From Phycisphaeraceae bacterium (GTDB lineage: Bacteria > Planctomycetota > Phycisphaerae > Phycisphaerales > Phycisphaeraceae): a DNA stretch of 8,917 bases. The position numbers and the translations under genes were made by a program. Numbering within the stretch: the first letter of the stretch is position 1; each line of letters begins with the position of its first letter. Positions 1-6,293 of this stretch are shown here, in pieces. The notes below the pieces were generated by a model. The model was not told the origin of the DNA. It did no database searches and saw only the letters and a program-made list of their open reading frames with translations. The stretch spans positions 1 to 8,917 of the forward strand of contig JAESSU010000270.1 in the NCBI GenBank assembly GCA_016763955.1, read 5' to 3'.

Positions 1-930
1 GCTACTTATTGCGTCAATCACCGTGCCTGCGTTAAAGCGTTGCGGATAACGCACAATCATTGCGGTGCGGATGCCAAGATCATATAACGAACACTTACCA
101 AAAGGATATTGAATGCCGTGGTCGGTGGTAAAAACGACTATGGTGTTCTGGGCAAACTCTGATTTATCAAGTGCGTCCAAAAGAATTCCGACACCACGAT
201 CCATGTTGTTCACATCGCCTGTGAATCCAGTTAGGTCTTGACGCAGTTGGGGCGTGTCCTTCCACTGGGGCATTACGTCAACCTTGGATTCATCGATACC
301 GTTGGCATGCGAAAAGTCATAGCCGTAATTACCAGTCATTGCCGATATCGCGCGATGAACACTAAACATTCCCATTCGGATATAAAAGGGCTGCGGTTCA
401 TTAGAACCTTCTTTTTCATCGGCAAAGGTTTGCAATAAATCACCCGCAAACTCGGCGACAATATCAGTTGCGTAATTATGACCGCCTTTGACACTCATGT
501 CATAGTTGTTTTGAAACCCAAGGCTGTTGTTTGCCTTTGTTTCATGTTGAAATCCCACCGGATGGGTGTGGTAACCTGCGTCGGCAAAACGCTGGGCATC
601 CGTGATATTATCAATAGGAAGTTCCCATCCAAGGTTACATAGCCCCATCAGGCCGTTGGTATGCGGATATTTGCCGGTAATGATGCTCCCGCGGGATGGC
701 GAACACAATGATGCTGTCGAAAAATGATTAGCAAAACGCACGCCTTGCGTCGCCATACGGTCAAGGTTAGGAGTGTTAACGGTATGCCCATAACATCCAA
801 GATAGTCTCCTAAATCATGGGCAACAATGACGATGACATTGGGCGGCTGATATTGATGAGAATCATCCATGGCCATTTTTGTTGTTTCCTGGCGGGGTTG
901 TGACTTGTTGTGAGAAGGTGTGAAATCCAT
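1..930 (-). CDS. Type I (formylglycine) sulfatase, C-terminus cut by window edge
   Basis: This is a sulfatase of the alkaline-phosphatase fold, which hydrolyses sulfate esters (substrate unknown, perhaps a sulfated glycan). The 310 visible residues include the metal-binding strand NVIVIVAHDLG (31-41), the signature CSPSR (76-80) whose Cys76 would be oxidised to formylglycine, and TTDHG (268-272), the second metal-binding segment. The first acidic pair is His-Asp rather than Asp-Asp, as I recall for the 'HDLG' sulfatase subfamily. The C-terminal part, probably 100-200 residues, lies beyond base 1. No signal peptide is visible: the N-terminus is polar, so a cytoplasmic location is possible. The start is uncertain. 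ATG at 930 gives the longest form, while ATG at 876 (18 codons later) has a better Shine-Dalgarno-like AGGA upstream and begins just before the conserved fold. The gene follows nrfA on the same strand after a 308-base gap, so it is probably transcribed separately. Confidence 0.93.
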   Translation of the reverse strand, partial: MDFTPSHNKSQPRQETTKMAMDDSHQYQPPNVIVIVAHDLGDYLGCYGHTVNTPNLDRMATQGVRFANHFSTASLCSPSRGSIITGKYPHTNGLMGLCNLGWELPIDNITDAQRFADAGYHTHPVGFQHETKANNSLGFQNNYDMSVKGGHNYATDIVAEFAGDLLQTFADEKEGSNEPQPFYIRMGMFSVHRAISAMTGNYGYDFSHANGIDESKVDVMPQWKDTPQLRQDLTGFTGDVNNMDRGVGILLDALDKSEFAQNTIVVFTTDHGIQYPFGKCSLYDLGIRTAMIVRYPQRFNAGTVIDAISS

Positions 931-1049
931 TATCGCAGTTTACCTTGTGTGTTATTGACGATGGGTATATATATTAGCCACGAAAACCACGATGCCCATA
1001 ACTAATTCAACGAAGTGATGGACGTTTCTACGATTCAGAAGTAATAGAT

Positions 1050-1068
1050 GCCCGATATGATGTCGGGC
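1050..1068. other. Small GC-rich hairpin between nrfA and the sulfatase gene
   Basis: The arms GCCCGA (1050-1055) and TCGGGC (1063-1068) pair perfectly around a 7-base loop. No T-run follows on either strand, so it is not a clear intrinsic terminator. Apart from this hairpin and the larger structure at 1128-1192, I see no gene in 931-1238. Confidence 0.35.
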
Positions 1069-1089
1069 TCCTGCTAGTGTCATGTTTAC

Positions 1090-1120
1090 TTGATGGGGCT
1101 AAATGATCACCGTTTATATA
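1090..1120 (+). promoter_or_regulatory. Weak candidate promoter facing the 1128-1192 hairpin
   Basis: TTGATG (1090-1095) resembles a -35 box and TATATA (1115-1120) a -10 box, with a long 19-base spacer. A start about 7 bases later would fall at the foot of the hairpin at 1128. The match is modest and the region is AT-rich, so this could be chance. Confidence 0.22.
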
Positions 1121-1127
1121 ACGAAAA

Positions 1128-1192
1128 GGTCTTCAATGCGTCCTACGAAAGGCCTATTATGAGTAGGTCATCCGAGGGAAACATTGAAGATC
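1128..1192 (+). ncRNA. Candidate structured RNA: long in-register hairpin
   Basis: A 65-base imperfect palindrome in which all pairs share one centre (positions sum to 2320). The outer stem is 1128-1138 with 1182-1192 (11 pairs). The inner stems are 1141-1144/1176-1179, 1146-1147/1173-1174, 1149/1171 and 1151-1156/1164-1169. The loop is 1157-1163. About 24 of 29 positions pair. Three pairs (1129/1191, 1144/1176, 1152/1168) are G-U when read as plus-strand RNA but C-A mismatches on the minus strand, which favours a plus-strand transcript. A short CGAA/TTCG hairpin (1197-1208) followed by TTTTT (1213-1217) could end it. Alternatives are a 3'-end structure of the leftward nrfHA mRNA (a TTTT run follows on that strand) or the remnant of a small palindromic repeat. 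No family is recognised. Confidence 0.35.
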
Positions 1193-1238
1193 AGTCCGAA
1201 AATATTCGTTAATTTTTCTAGATCATCATAGCGATGCT

Positions 1239-2720
1239 TTATTGAACTTTGTAGCCATTGAGTAGATCAGGAGCATTGCCCGCGATGAATGTTTTGATCA
1301 GAGTCTGTGCTTTTTCCTTTGTGGAGTAGTCAGGATAGACCACTTCTTTGACGTAGCCATAGGTGGCTAGGAGTCGAGCTGCTTGGATGCGAGCTTCTTG
1401 TGCTTTTTCGATTGCTTTGGTGAGGATTCTCATACATTCTTGAGGGCTATGGAATCCCATCCCGTTGTTGGCAGCGACGTAGTCCCAGTTCATTTGAGCT
1501 GAGCGGACGAGTTGGCGAACAGAATTGATTTGTTCGTCGGTTACGCCGATTTGCATACAGGCTGCAATATCAAAGTGAGCAAATGCGATGGCACGTTCGG
1601 CACGGGCGCGGCCTTGTGCGTTTTTGGTTTGAATGTCTTCCACACGGCTGCGTGTTTCATCTTCACTCCAACGGTGACATACTGCACAGGAGTTGGAGAT
1701 GTTTAGCAGGGGGCTTTGCAAGTGATGGTCGGAGAACTTGGCGCCGCCTTCACTGCGGTAAGGCATGTGACAGTCTGCACAGGACACGCCTCTAAAAGCA
1801 TGGATGCCTGTGGAGTAGACTTCGTAGTCAGGATGTTGCATTTTGATCATCGGCGTTTTGCTGATGGCATGCGTCCAGTCTTTAAAGTCAGCGTCGTTAT
1901 AGTATGCTTCCATGGCTTCGGGCGTTGTGCCTTGGTCCCAAGGGAAGGTCAGGTACTTACCTTTGCCTTTGAAGTAGTATTCAACATGACATTGAGCGCA
2001 AACGAGAGTACGCATTTCCTGATGGCTAACCTTGTTGACATCTTTACCTTGGCGTTTAAACGCTTCGATAAGTGCAGGGCGTGAGACACGCAGTTTCATG
2101 GTGTCAGGTTCATGACAATCCAAGCACCCGATGGGATGTGTGATGTCATCTTTGAAGTCGTTCCATTTTTTGCTGTAGAAGTCTCCAGCACCGGCTACGG
2201 CGAGTTCTTGTAAGGAAGCGTCATCCGGGTTGGCGACTTTCTTTTTACCGAATTGAGCCATTAGGCGTGGGACATCTGGTGATTTGCAGGTCCAGCAGGT
2301 GGCTGGGAGTTTGCCGTTGTTGCGACCGGTTTGGGTGATATCTTCGACTGCGTAAGTGTGTCCACGAGCTTGGAGATAGTCCTTAGAGAAGCCGTATCCA
2401 GCAAAGAGGATGACATTGGCTGTGGTATCAGCTAGATAGTCGATGGGGCCTGCACCGCCGAACTTGGTTCTAGTGGTGTCATCATCCATTTCTCGGTAAG
2501 AGGCATGCTGCCGAGGCCAGTTTTCTGACCATTTGGTATTGTCGGCTTCGAACTTGTCGATTTTGACCATTGGCGGACGAATTTTAGCTTCATCCCGTCG
2601 TTCCATGATCGAGGCAAAGAGCAGTCCCAAGCCAAAGACCGCAGCCACAGTGATTAGAAAAAAGAACCAGCCAAGAATGGGTTTACCTTGGCATTTTCCG
2701 GGGGTGGGATTGTTACTCAT
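1239..2720 (-). CDS. nrfA: Pentaheme cytochrome c nitrite reductase NrfA (ammonia-forming)
   Basis: NrfA reduces nitrite to ammonium with six electrons on the outside of the cytoplasmic membrane, and is the terminal enzyme of DNRA (EC 1.7.2.2). The 493-residue product has five c-heme motifs in the family order: CWTCK (142-146, the Lys-ligated active-site heme), CLDCH (199-203), CAQCH (241-245), CADCH (314-318) and CAVCH (345-349). Expected catalytic and calcium-site residues are visible: Arg119 (in RGHTYAVED), Glu247-Tyr248 (VEYYF) and Lys293-x-Gln295-His296. Keeping Lys and Gln there suggests a calcium-type enzyme. A hydrophobic segment at about 16-37 acts as signal peptide or membrane anchor. 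I chose ATG at 2720, not the upstream in-frame ATG at 2759. The later start has GAGGAAA six bases before it and overlaps the nrfH stop in ATGAGTAA, whereas the longer form would add 13 polar residues. Confidence 0.97.
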   Translation of the reverse strand: MSNNPTPGKCQGKPILGWFFFLITVAAVFGLGLLFASIMERRDEAKIRPPMVKIDKFEADNTKWSENWPRQHASYREMDDDTTRTKFGGAGPIDYLADTTANVILFAGYGFSKDYLQARGHTYAVEDITQTGRNNGKLPATCWTCKSPDVPRLMAQFGKKKVANPDDASLQELAVAGAGDFYSKKWNDFKDDITHPIGCLDCHEPDTMKLRVSRPALIEAFKRQGKDVNKVSHQEMRTLVCAQCHVEYYFKGKGKYLTFPWDQGTTPEAMEAYYNDADFKDWTHAISKTPMIKMQHPDYEVYSTGIHAFRGVSCADCHMPYRSEGGAKFSDHHLQSPLLNISNSCAVCHRWSEDETRSRVEDIQTKNAQGRARAERAIAFAHFDIAACMQIGVTDEQINSVRQLVRSAQMNWDYVAANNGMGFHSPQECMRILTKAIEKAQEARIQAARLLATYGYVKEVVYPDYSTKEKAQTLIKTFIAGNAPDLLNGYKVQ

Positions 2721-3339
2721 GATCGGTTTCCTCTGTTTCGGGACGGACGGCTCGGCCATTAATAGTCGGCGAAGCGTTGATAGATGTTACGGAAGGTAAG
2801 TCAGGAATGTTAACACGCGGTGTGGCAGTGAGGCTATGGACTTTGCCGTGGGGTACTTCGCGGTGACAGTCCCAGCAGCGATGATCGGTTTCAACGGGTT
2901 GTGCCAAGTGGATATCGTCAATAAAGCGGCTGTGGCAACGGCGACAGTTGGCTTCCACGACGGGGATCGCTCCCTTGGAGAGCTTGATGACCTGAGGTTC
3001 TTGCCGCGTCGTGAAAACGTAAGAGTGATAAATGCCGTCGCGGGCTTTGAAGGCTAGCTTGCTAAGCAGGCTGTCATGAGGCACATGACAATCATTGCAA
3101 TTGGCGACTTTGGCATGACTGGACTTTTGCCAGGATTCATACTCTGCATTCATGACATGGCAGTTGATGCAGGTCTCTGGCGAATCACTCATATAGGATG
3201 TTGCGCGAGAGACTTGAGCCACCGCGCCTGCCATTCCTACTGCAATGCCCAGCATGATCCAACAAGGCAAACGCCAAGCCGGAGACATAAACCGCAATGT
3301 CAATATTGAGGTTATCCAACACTTGGGAAACTGACTCAT
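2713..3339 (-). CDS. nrfH: Tetraheme cytochrome c quinol dehydrogenase NrfH
   Basis: NrfH is a NapC/NirT-family membrane cytochrome that oxidises menaquinol and passes electrons to NrfA, with which it forms a complex. The 208-residue protein has one N-terminal membrane helix (about 24-42) and four heme motifs: CINCH (57-61), CNDCH (81-85), CRRCH (132-136) and CWDCH (155-159). CINCH is followed by Val-Met, and Met63 matches the unusual methionine ligand of heme 1 in characterised NrfH. The KARDGIYHSY stretch (98-107) is typical of the family's quinol-site region. About 45 polar residues follow the last heme motif, a somewhat long tail. The start at 3339 has GAGG six bases upstream; ATG at codon 18 lacks a ribosome site. 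The last 8 bases overlap nrfA. No cytochrome c maturation genes lie in the window. Confidence 0.96.
   Translation of the reverse strand: MSQFPKCWITSILTLRFMSPAWRLPCWIMLGIAVGMAGAVAQVSRATSYMSDSPETCINCHVMNAEYESWQKSSHAKVANCNDCHVPHDSLLSKLAFKARDGIYHSYVFTTRQEPQVIKLSKGAIPVVEANCRRCHSRFIDDIHLAQPVETDHRCWDCHREVPHGKVHSLTATPRVNIPDLPSVTSINASPTINGRAVRPETEETDHE
2727..2733 (-). promoter_or_regulatory. Ribosome binding site setting the nrfA start
   Basis: GAGGAAA on the minus strand lies six bases before ATG at 2720 and inside the end of nrfH. It supports the shorter NrfA and translational coupling with nrfH. Confidence 0.75.
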
Positions 3340-3367
3340 GCGTATCCTCGTTACCTAATCTAAGTCC

Positions 3368-3403
3368 TGCAAGGGTCAGACTCAGCGTCTATTTATCCTT
3401 GCA
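3368..3403 (-). promoter_or_regulatory. Stem-loop at the predicted 5' end of the nrfHA mRNA
   Basis: TGCAAGG (3368-3374) pairs perfectly with CCTTGCA (3397-3403). A second nested stem, AGAC (3378-3381) with GTCT (3387-3390), closes a five-base loop. If transcription starts near 3404, as the FNR box and -10 element suggest, this structure would occupy about +2 to +37. It may protect the 5' end or modulate expression; its function is not shown by the sequence. Confidence 0.45.
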
Positions 3404-3410
3404 CAACAGA

Positions 3411-3416
3411 AGTATC
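3411..3416 (-). promoter_or_regulatory. Candidate -10 element of the nrfHA promoter
   Basis: Read leftward the hexamer is GATACT (4 of 6 to TATAAT). It lies where a -10 box must be if the FNR box is centred at -41.5, giving a start near 3404 and a leader of about 65 bases before the nrfH ATG. Confidence 0.5.
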
Positions 3417-3438
3417 TGCTAAATCAGGGCAAGAAACC

Positions 3439-3452
3439 TTGATTTAGATCAA
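3439..3452 (-). promoter_or_regulatory. Perfect FNR/CRP-family operator (TTGAT-N4-ATCAA) upstream of nrfH
   Basis: TTGATTTAGATCAA matches the FNR consensus at all ten defined positions. It lies 100 bases before the nrfH start. FNR and relatives (Dnr, NNR, ANR) switch on anaerobic nitrate and nitrite respiration in many bacteria, so nrfHA induction at low oxygen or by nitrogen oxides is the obvious inference. The regulator gene is not in this window. Because the site is palindromic, it might also affect ychF on the other side. Confidence 0.8.
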
Positions 3453-3699
3453 AGTATAACAAGCACTTTTTATCTTGTCACCTGTTAAGACAAAAAAATG
3501 CATTTACCAACGATCTGTAATGAGACTTGATTATTGTCACTTGCCTGTAAACGCCTTGCTCAAATTGGGGGAGGCTGGTAACCTGCTCTGCCCCTGAATT
3601 TAAGGCAGACACGTCGTATAGAGCATTGTGTTGAATACCCGTTTAGATATTCAAGCCTGTACGCTTGGTTTAAACTTCCGGGGGCTTGGAGATGGATTG
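3453..3699. other. Divergent intergenic region between nrfHA and ychF
   Basis: There is no gene here. A degenerate second FNR-like sequence (TTGAT-TATT-GTCAC, 3527-3540) matches 8 of 10 consensus positions. TATAGA (3617-3622) could be a -10 box for ychF, but no good -35 box stands before it. An inverted repeat, TTGAATA (3631-3637) with TATTCAA (3648-3654), would fold in the ychF leader, with an alternative stem CAAGC (3652-3656)/GCTTG (3663-3667) sharing part of it. Confidence 0.35.
3688..3691 (+). promoter_or_regulatory. Ribosome binding site setting the ychF start
   Basis: GGAG lies eight bases before ATG at 3700. It favours that start over the GTG at 3628, which would add 24 residues not expected in the family. 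Confidence 0.65.
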
Positions 3700-4788
3700 A
3701 TGGAAGCAGGTATTGTCGGACTCCCTAATGTGGGTAAAAGCACGTTGTTTAACGCATTGACCGCTGCTGGGATTCCCAGTGAGAATTATCCGTTTTGCAC
3801 GATTGAGCCCAATGTGGGGGTGGTCAGTGTGCCAGATGATCGACTGGTGATCATTCAGGAACATATTAATACTAAAAAAGTGATCCCCGCGATTTTGCAG
3901 ATGGTAGACATTGCCGGGTTGGTACGCGGTGCGTCACAGGGTGAAGGGCTTGGCAATAAGTTCCTATCACATATCCGCAATGTCGATGCGATCATGCATG
4001 TGGTTCGCTGTTTTGAAGATGACGATGTGGTTCATGTGGATGGCAAGATCGATCCCAATAGTGACATTGATACCATCGATACCGAGCTGATTATCTCAGA
4101 CATGGTGCAAGCTCAAACTGGCTTGGAGAAAGCCAAACGCACCGCCAAGTCCGGTGACAAAGAAGCGAAGATTCGTGTGGAACTTCTTGAGAAAATCCTC
4201 CCTGTGCTCGAAGAAGGTAATCCTATTCGGGGTATGGAATTTACGCCTGAGGAACTTAAGCTCGTTAAGAACTTTGGTTTTATCACGGCTAAACGTGTTC
4301 TTTATATTGCCAGTGTCGATGAGAATGATTTGCATGGCGAAAGTTCATTGGTTCAAGTGGTTCGTGATCGTGCTTTAGCAGAGGGGGGCGAAGTGGTTCC
4401 CGTATGTGCGAAGCTTGAAAGTGAACTTGCAGAACTCGACGAAGCGGATCGTAATGAACTGCTCGAAGATGTGGGACTCAAAGAACCCGCACTTTCATCA
4501 TTGACGCGCGCAGCTTATAAATTGCTGGGATTGCAAAGCTACTTCACCGCAGGCCCTTTGGAAGTCCGTGCATGGACCATCCCCGTGGGCGCAACAGGCC
4601 CCCAAGCAGCAGGCGTCATTCACACGGACTTTGAACGCGGGTACATTCGTGCAGAGGTGTACAGTGTGGCTGATTTACAGGAACATAAGACCGAGGCTGC
4701 GATCCGCAGTGCAGGTAAAATGCGAACCGAAGGCAAAGATTATGTCATGCAGGACAGCGATGTCTGTCACTTCTTGTTTAATACCTAA
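3700..4788 (+). CDS. ychF: YchF/OLA1 Obg-like P-loop ATPase
   Basis: YchF is a TRAFAC-class NTPase that binds ATP in preference to GTP, associates with ribosomes and is linked to stress and translation control. The product is 362 residues from ATG 3700, matching the usual length of about 363. The P-loop GLPNVGKST is at 7-15, followed by the G3-type motif [10 protein letters not shown] (70-79), a helical insert (roughly 125-175), and a C-terminal TGS domain (about 277-361) with [13 protein letters not shown]. The G4-like motif, normally NxxE in this family, reads SVDE (205-208, in LYIASVDE). The Asn to Ser change comes from AGT at a position where AAT would be expected. An in-frame GTG at 3628 gives 24 extra residues but lacks a ribosome site. 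The gene is divergent from nrfHA and ends 60 bases before a strong terminator. Confidence 0.96.
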   Translation: MEAGIVGLPNVGKSTLFNALTAAGIPSENYPFCTIEPNVGVVSVPDDRLVIIQEHINTKKVIPAILQMVDIAGLVRGASQGEGLGNKFLSHIRNVDAIMHVVRCFEDDDVVHVDGKIDPNSDIDTIDTELIISDMVQAQTGLEKAKRTAKSGDKEAKIRVELLEKILPVLEEGNPIRGMEFTPEELKLVKNFGFITAKRVLYIASVDENDLHGESSLVQVVRDRALAEGGEVVPVCAKLESELAELDEADRNELLEDVGLKEPALSSLTRAAYKLLGLQSYFTAGPLEVRAWTIPVGATGPQAAGVIHTDFERGYIRAEVYSVADLQEHKTEAAIRSAGKMRTEGKDYVMQDSDVCHFLFNT

Positions 4789-4848
4789 ACCATCATCAAC
4801 TTGAGTGATTGCTTAGTTGTTTGACAGCAAGATAAACCAAAGGGTTAG

Positions 4849-4880
4849 AACCTCATCACGTTTTGTGATGAGGTTTTTTT
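4849..4880 (+). terminator. Rho-independent terminator after ychF
   Basis: An 11-bp perfect stem (4849-4859 with 4865-4875, AACCTCATCAC and its complement) encloses a five-base loop and runs into seven T residues (4874-4880). It lies 60 bases past the ychF stop. On the minus strand no T-run follows the stem, so it mainly serves ychF. Confidence 0.93.
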
Positions 4881-4898
4881 ATGATTTGAGATTTGAAT

Positions 4899-4929
4899 CA
4901 AGATGCAAGGATGAAAACGGAGCATCTTG
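4899..4929. repeat. Perfect 8-bp inverted repeat in the convergent spacer
   Basis: CAAGATGC (4899-4906) and GCATCTTG (4922-4929) pair around 15 bases. It lies between the ychF terminator and the end of the aminotransferase gene. It could be part of the leftward gene's 3' end, but no T-run follows. Confidence 0.4.
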
Positions 4930-4935
4930 TCTATC

Positions 4936-5035
4936 GCCATGGCTGCGTCGTTACAGTTGTGTGTTTGATTATTGATTGACCGCAATAGCCGCGTCGTTAC
5001 ACGACGCTGGGAAAACGGGGAGTTGTTGCAATAGC
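4936..5035. repeat. Short direct repeats at exact 46-base spacing
   Basis: Two 20-base units starting at 4936 and 4982 share 17 bases, ending in GCGTCGTTACA. An 8-base match to the second (GCAATAGC) recurs at 5028, another 46 bases on. The second unit also forms a hairpin, GCGTCG (4991-4996) with CGACGC (5002-5007), around TTACA, which may serve as the 3' structure of the leftward aminotransferase mRNA. No family is recognised. Confidence 0.4.
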
Positions 5036-5065
5036 GAATGACGCAAAAGATTCGACAGCGGATCA

Positions 5066-6244
5066 CTATGCTTCTTTGGAAATCAGAAGTTGTTCACGTT
5101 GCAACATCACGGACAAGGTGTGAACTGCCAACTCCACATGCGTCTCTTCCATGCGGTTGTAGAACGGCAGGGCAATGGTGCGTTGGCTGACGGTCTCTGC
5201 AATGGGGAGCATGCCTCGGTCATACCCAAAACGCTGTTTGTAGAATGGCTGAAGATGGATGCAGGGGAAGTAGTTGGCTGCGCCGATATCATGTCTGCGT
5301 AAACCTTGGACGATGCGGTCACGTTCAGTTTGGCCATAGAGATCTGATAGGCGAACGACAAATACAAACCAGCTGCGTTGTTCAATTTCATGCAAATTGG
5401 GCATGATTAAATCTTTGAATCCCATGAGCCTGCGCATGTACATTTCTGCGACATTACGGCGAGTGTCTAGGATTTGATCAAGCCGATCCATCTGAGAAAT
5501 CCCCAAAGCACAGTTGATTTCACTCAGTCGGTAGTTGTAGCCTAGACGCGTATGCATCAGCCAGCTACCGGTTTGTGAATCACATCCCGGATCATGAAGA
5601 CTCATGTCTTCACGGCCTTGATTTCGCAGTGAAACACAGATGTCTGCGAGCTTGTCGTCATCGGTGACGATCATGCCCCCTTCGCCTGTTGTGATCTGTT
5701 TATTAGGATAAAAACCAAATACCGCAGCACGGCCAAAGGACCCGACGGGGCGGTTTTTATACATCCCCCCCAAGGCTTCACAAGCATCTTCAATGAGCGG
5801 AATTTCGTGAGCACCTGCGATCTGTGCCAGTCGATCCATGTGGGTGGGGTCACCAAAAACTTCCACGCCGAGGATGGCTTTGGTTTTGGAGGTGATGGCG
5901 GCTTCGACTTTAGCCGGGTCCATGTTCATACTACTTGGGTCAATGTCAACAAACACGGGCTTGGCACCCACGTAGAGGATGCAGTTGGCCGAGGCGATAA
6001 ACGAGAAGGGCGTTGTGATCACTTCATCACCAGGGCCAATGTCCAGCGCCCTAAGGATCAAATGCAAAGCGGATGTGCCACTGTTCACTGCAACCCCTCG
6101 GCTGCGGTTGGTGCGTTGAGCGATCATCTCTTCAAAGCGGCTTTGCTTTGGGCCAATACTCAGTCGTCCTGATCGCATTGTATCAACGACAGCTTGTATA
6201 TCTTGTTCAGTAATATCTGGTTGACTTAGTGGAATACCTGTCAT
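5066..6244 (-). CDS. DegT/DnrJ/EryC1/StrS-family PLP-dependent aminotransferase
   Basis: The 392-residue protein belongs to the fold-type I aminotransferases that typically aminate keto-sugar nucleotides in surface-glycan or natural-product pathways. Visible motifs are the N-terminal IPLSQPDITEQD (4-15), SGRLSIGPKQSRFE (25-38), NSGTSAL (54-60, cofactor phosphate region), EDACEALGG (152-160) with Asp153 expected to contact the PLP ring nitrogen, and FYPNKQITTGEGG (178-190) with Lys182 as the Schiff-base lysine. Length is normal for the family. ATG at 6244 has GGAG five bases upstream. The gene starts 47 bases after the stop of the helical-repeat gene and is probably co-transcribed with it. No sugar dehydratase, acetyltransferase or glycosyltransferase is nearby, so the substrate cannot be told. 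Confidence 0.92.
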   Translation of the reverse strand: MTGIPLSQPDITEQDIQAVVDTMRSGRLSIGPKQSRFEEMIAQRTNRSRGVAVNSGTSALHLILRALDIGPGDEVITTPFSFIASANCILYVGAKPVFVDIDPSSMNMDPAKVEAAITSKTKAILGVEVFGDPTHMDRLAQIAGAHEIPLIEDACEALGGMYKNRPVGSFGRAAVFGFYPNKQITTGEGGMIVTDDDKLADICVSLRNQGREDMSLHDPGCDSQTGSWLMHTRLGYNYRLSEINCALGISQMDRLDQILDTRRNVAEMYMRRLMGFKDLIMPNLHEIEQRSWFVFVVRLSDLYGQTERDRIVQGLRRHDIGAANYFPCIHLQPFYKQRFGYDRGMLPIAETVSQRTIALPFYNRMEETHVELAVHTLSVMLQREQLLISKEA

Positions 6245-6265
6245 GCCAACTCCGTTTCGCGTTAT

Positions 6266-6293
6266 CTGAATAATCCGGATTCAGTTGTTTTTT
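6266..6293 (+). terminator. Terminator-like hairpin with T-run, plus orientation, in the intercistronic gap
   Basis: CTGAAT (6266-6271) pairs with ATTCAG (6279-6284), and the palindrome AATCCGGATT (6272-6281) gives an alternative fold. TTG and six T residues (6288-6293) follow on the plus strand. No plus-strand gene precedes it, so it would only stop antisense transcription; on the coding strand it is a plain hairpin between two cistrons. The stem is short and the call is weak. Confidence 0.3.

Noticed and set aside
1716..2084. 122-codon plus-strand open frame inside nrfA
   Set aside because: It is antisense to well-conserved heme-binding coding sequence and reads as a shadow of nrfA codons.
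2721..2759. Longer NrfA with 13 extra N-terminal residues from ATG at 2759
   Set aside because: It would overlap nrfH by 47 bases, lacks a good ribosome site, and puts a polar lysine/proline-rich stretch before the anchor helix; ATG at 2720 has GAGGAAA at good spacing.
3475..3493. TTGTC/GACAA inverted repeat followed by A residues as a terminator or second operator
   Set aside because: Arms are only five bases with a nine-base gap, no gene ends here, and it does not match the FNR consensus.
3628..3699. Longer YchF from GTG at 3628 (24 extra residues)
   Set aside because: The extension is not expected in YchF, has no ribosome site and overlaps an inverted repeat; ATG at 3700 gives the normal length and follows GGAG.
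4845..5066. Possible 73-codon minus-strand gene downstream of the aminotransferase
   Set aside because: It begins with GTG, runs through the spacer repeats and the ychF terminator, and its product has no recognisable features.
5807..6172. 121-codon plus-strand open frame inside the aminotransferase gene
   Set aside because: It is antisense to conserved DegT-family motifs, with no ribosome site or family resemblance.
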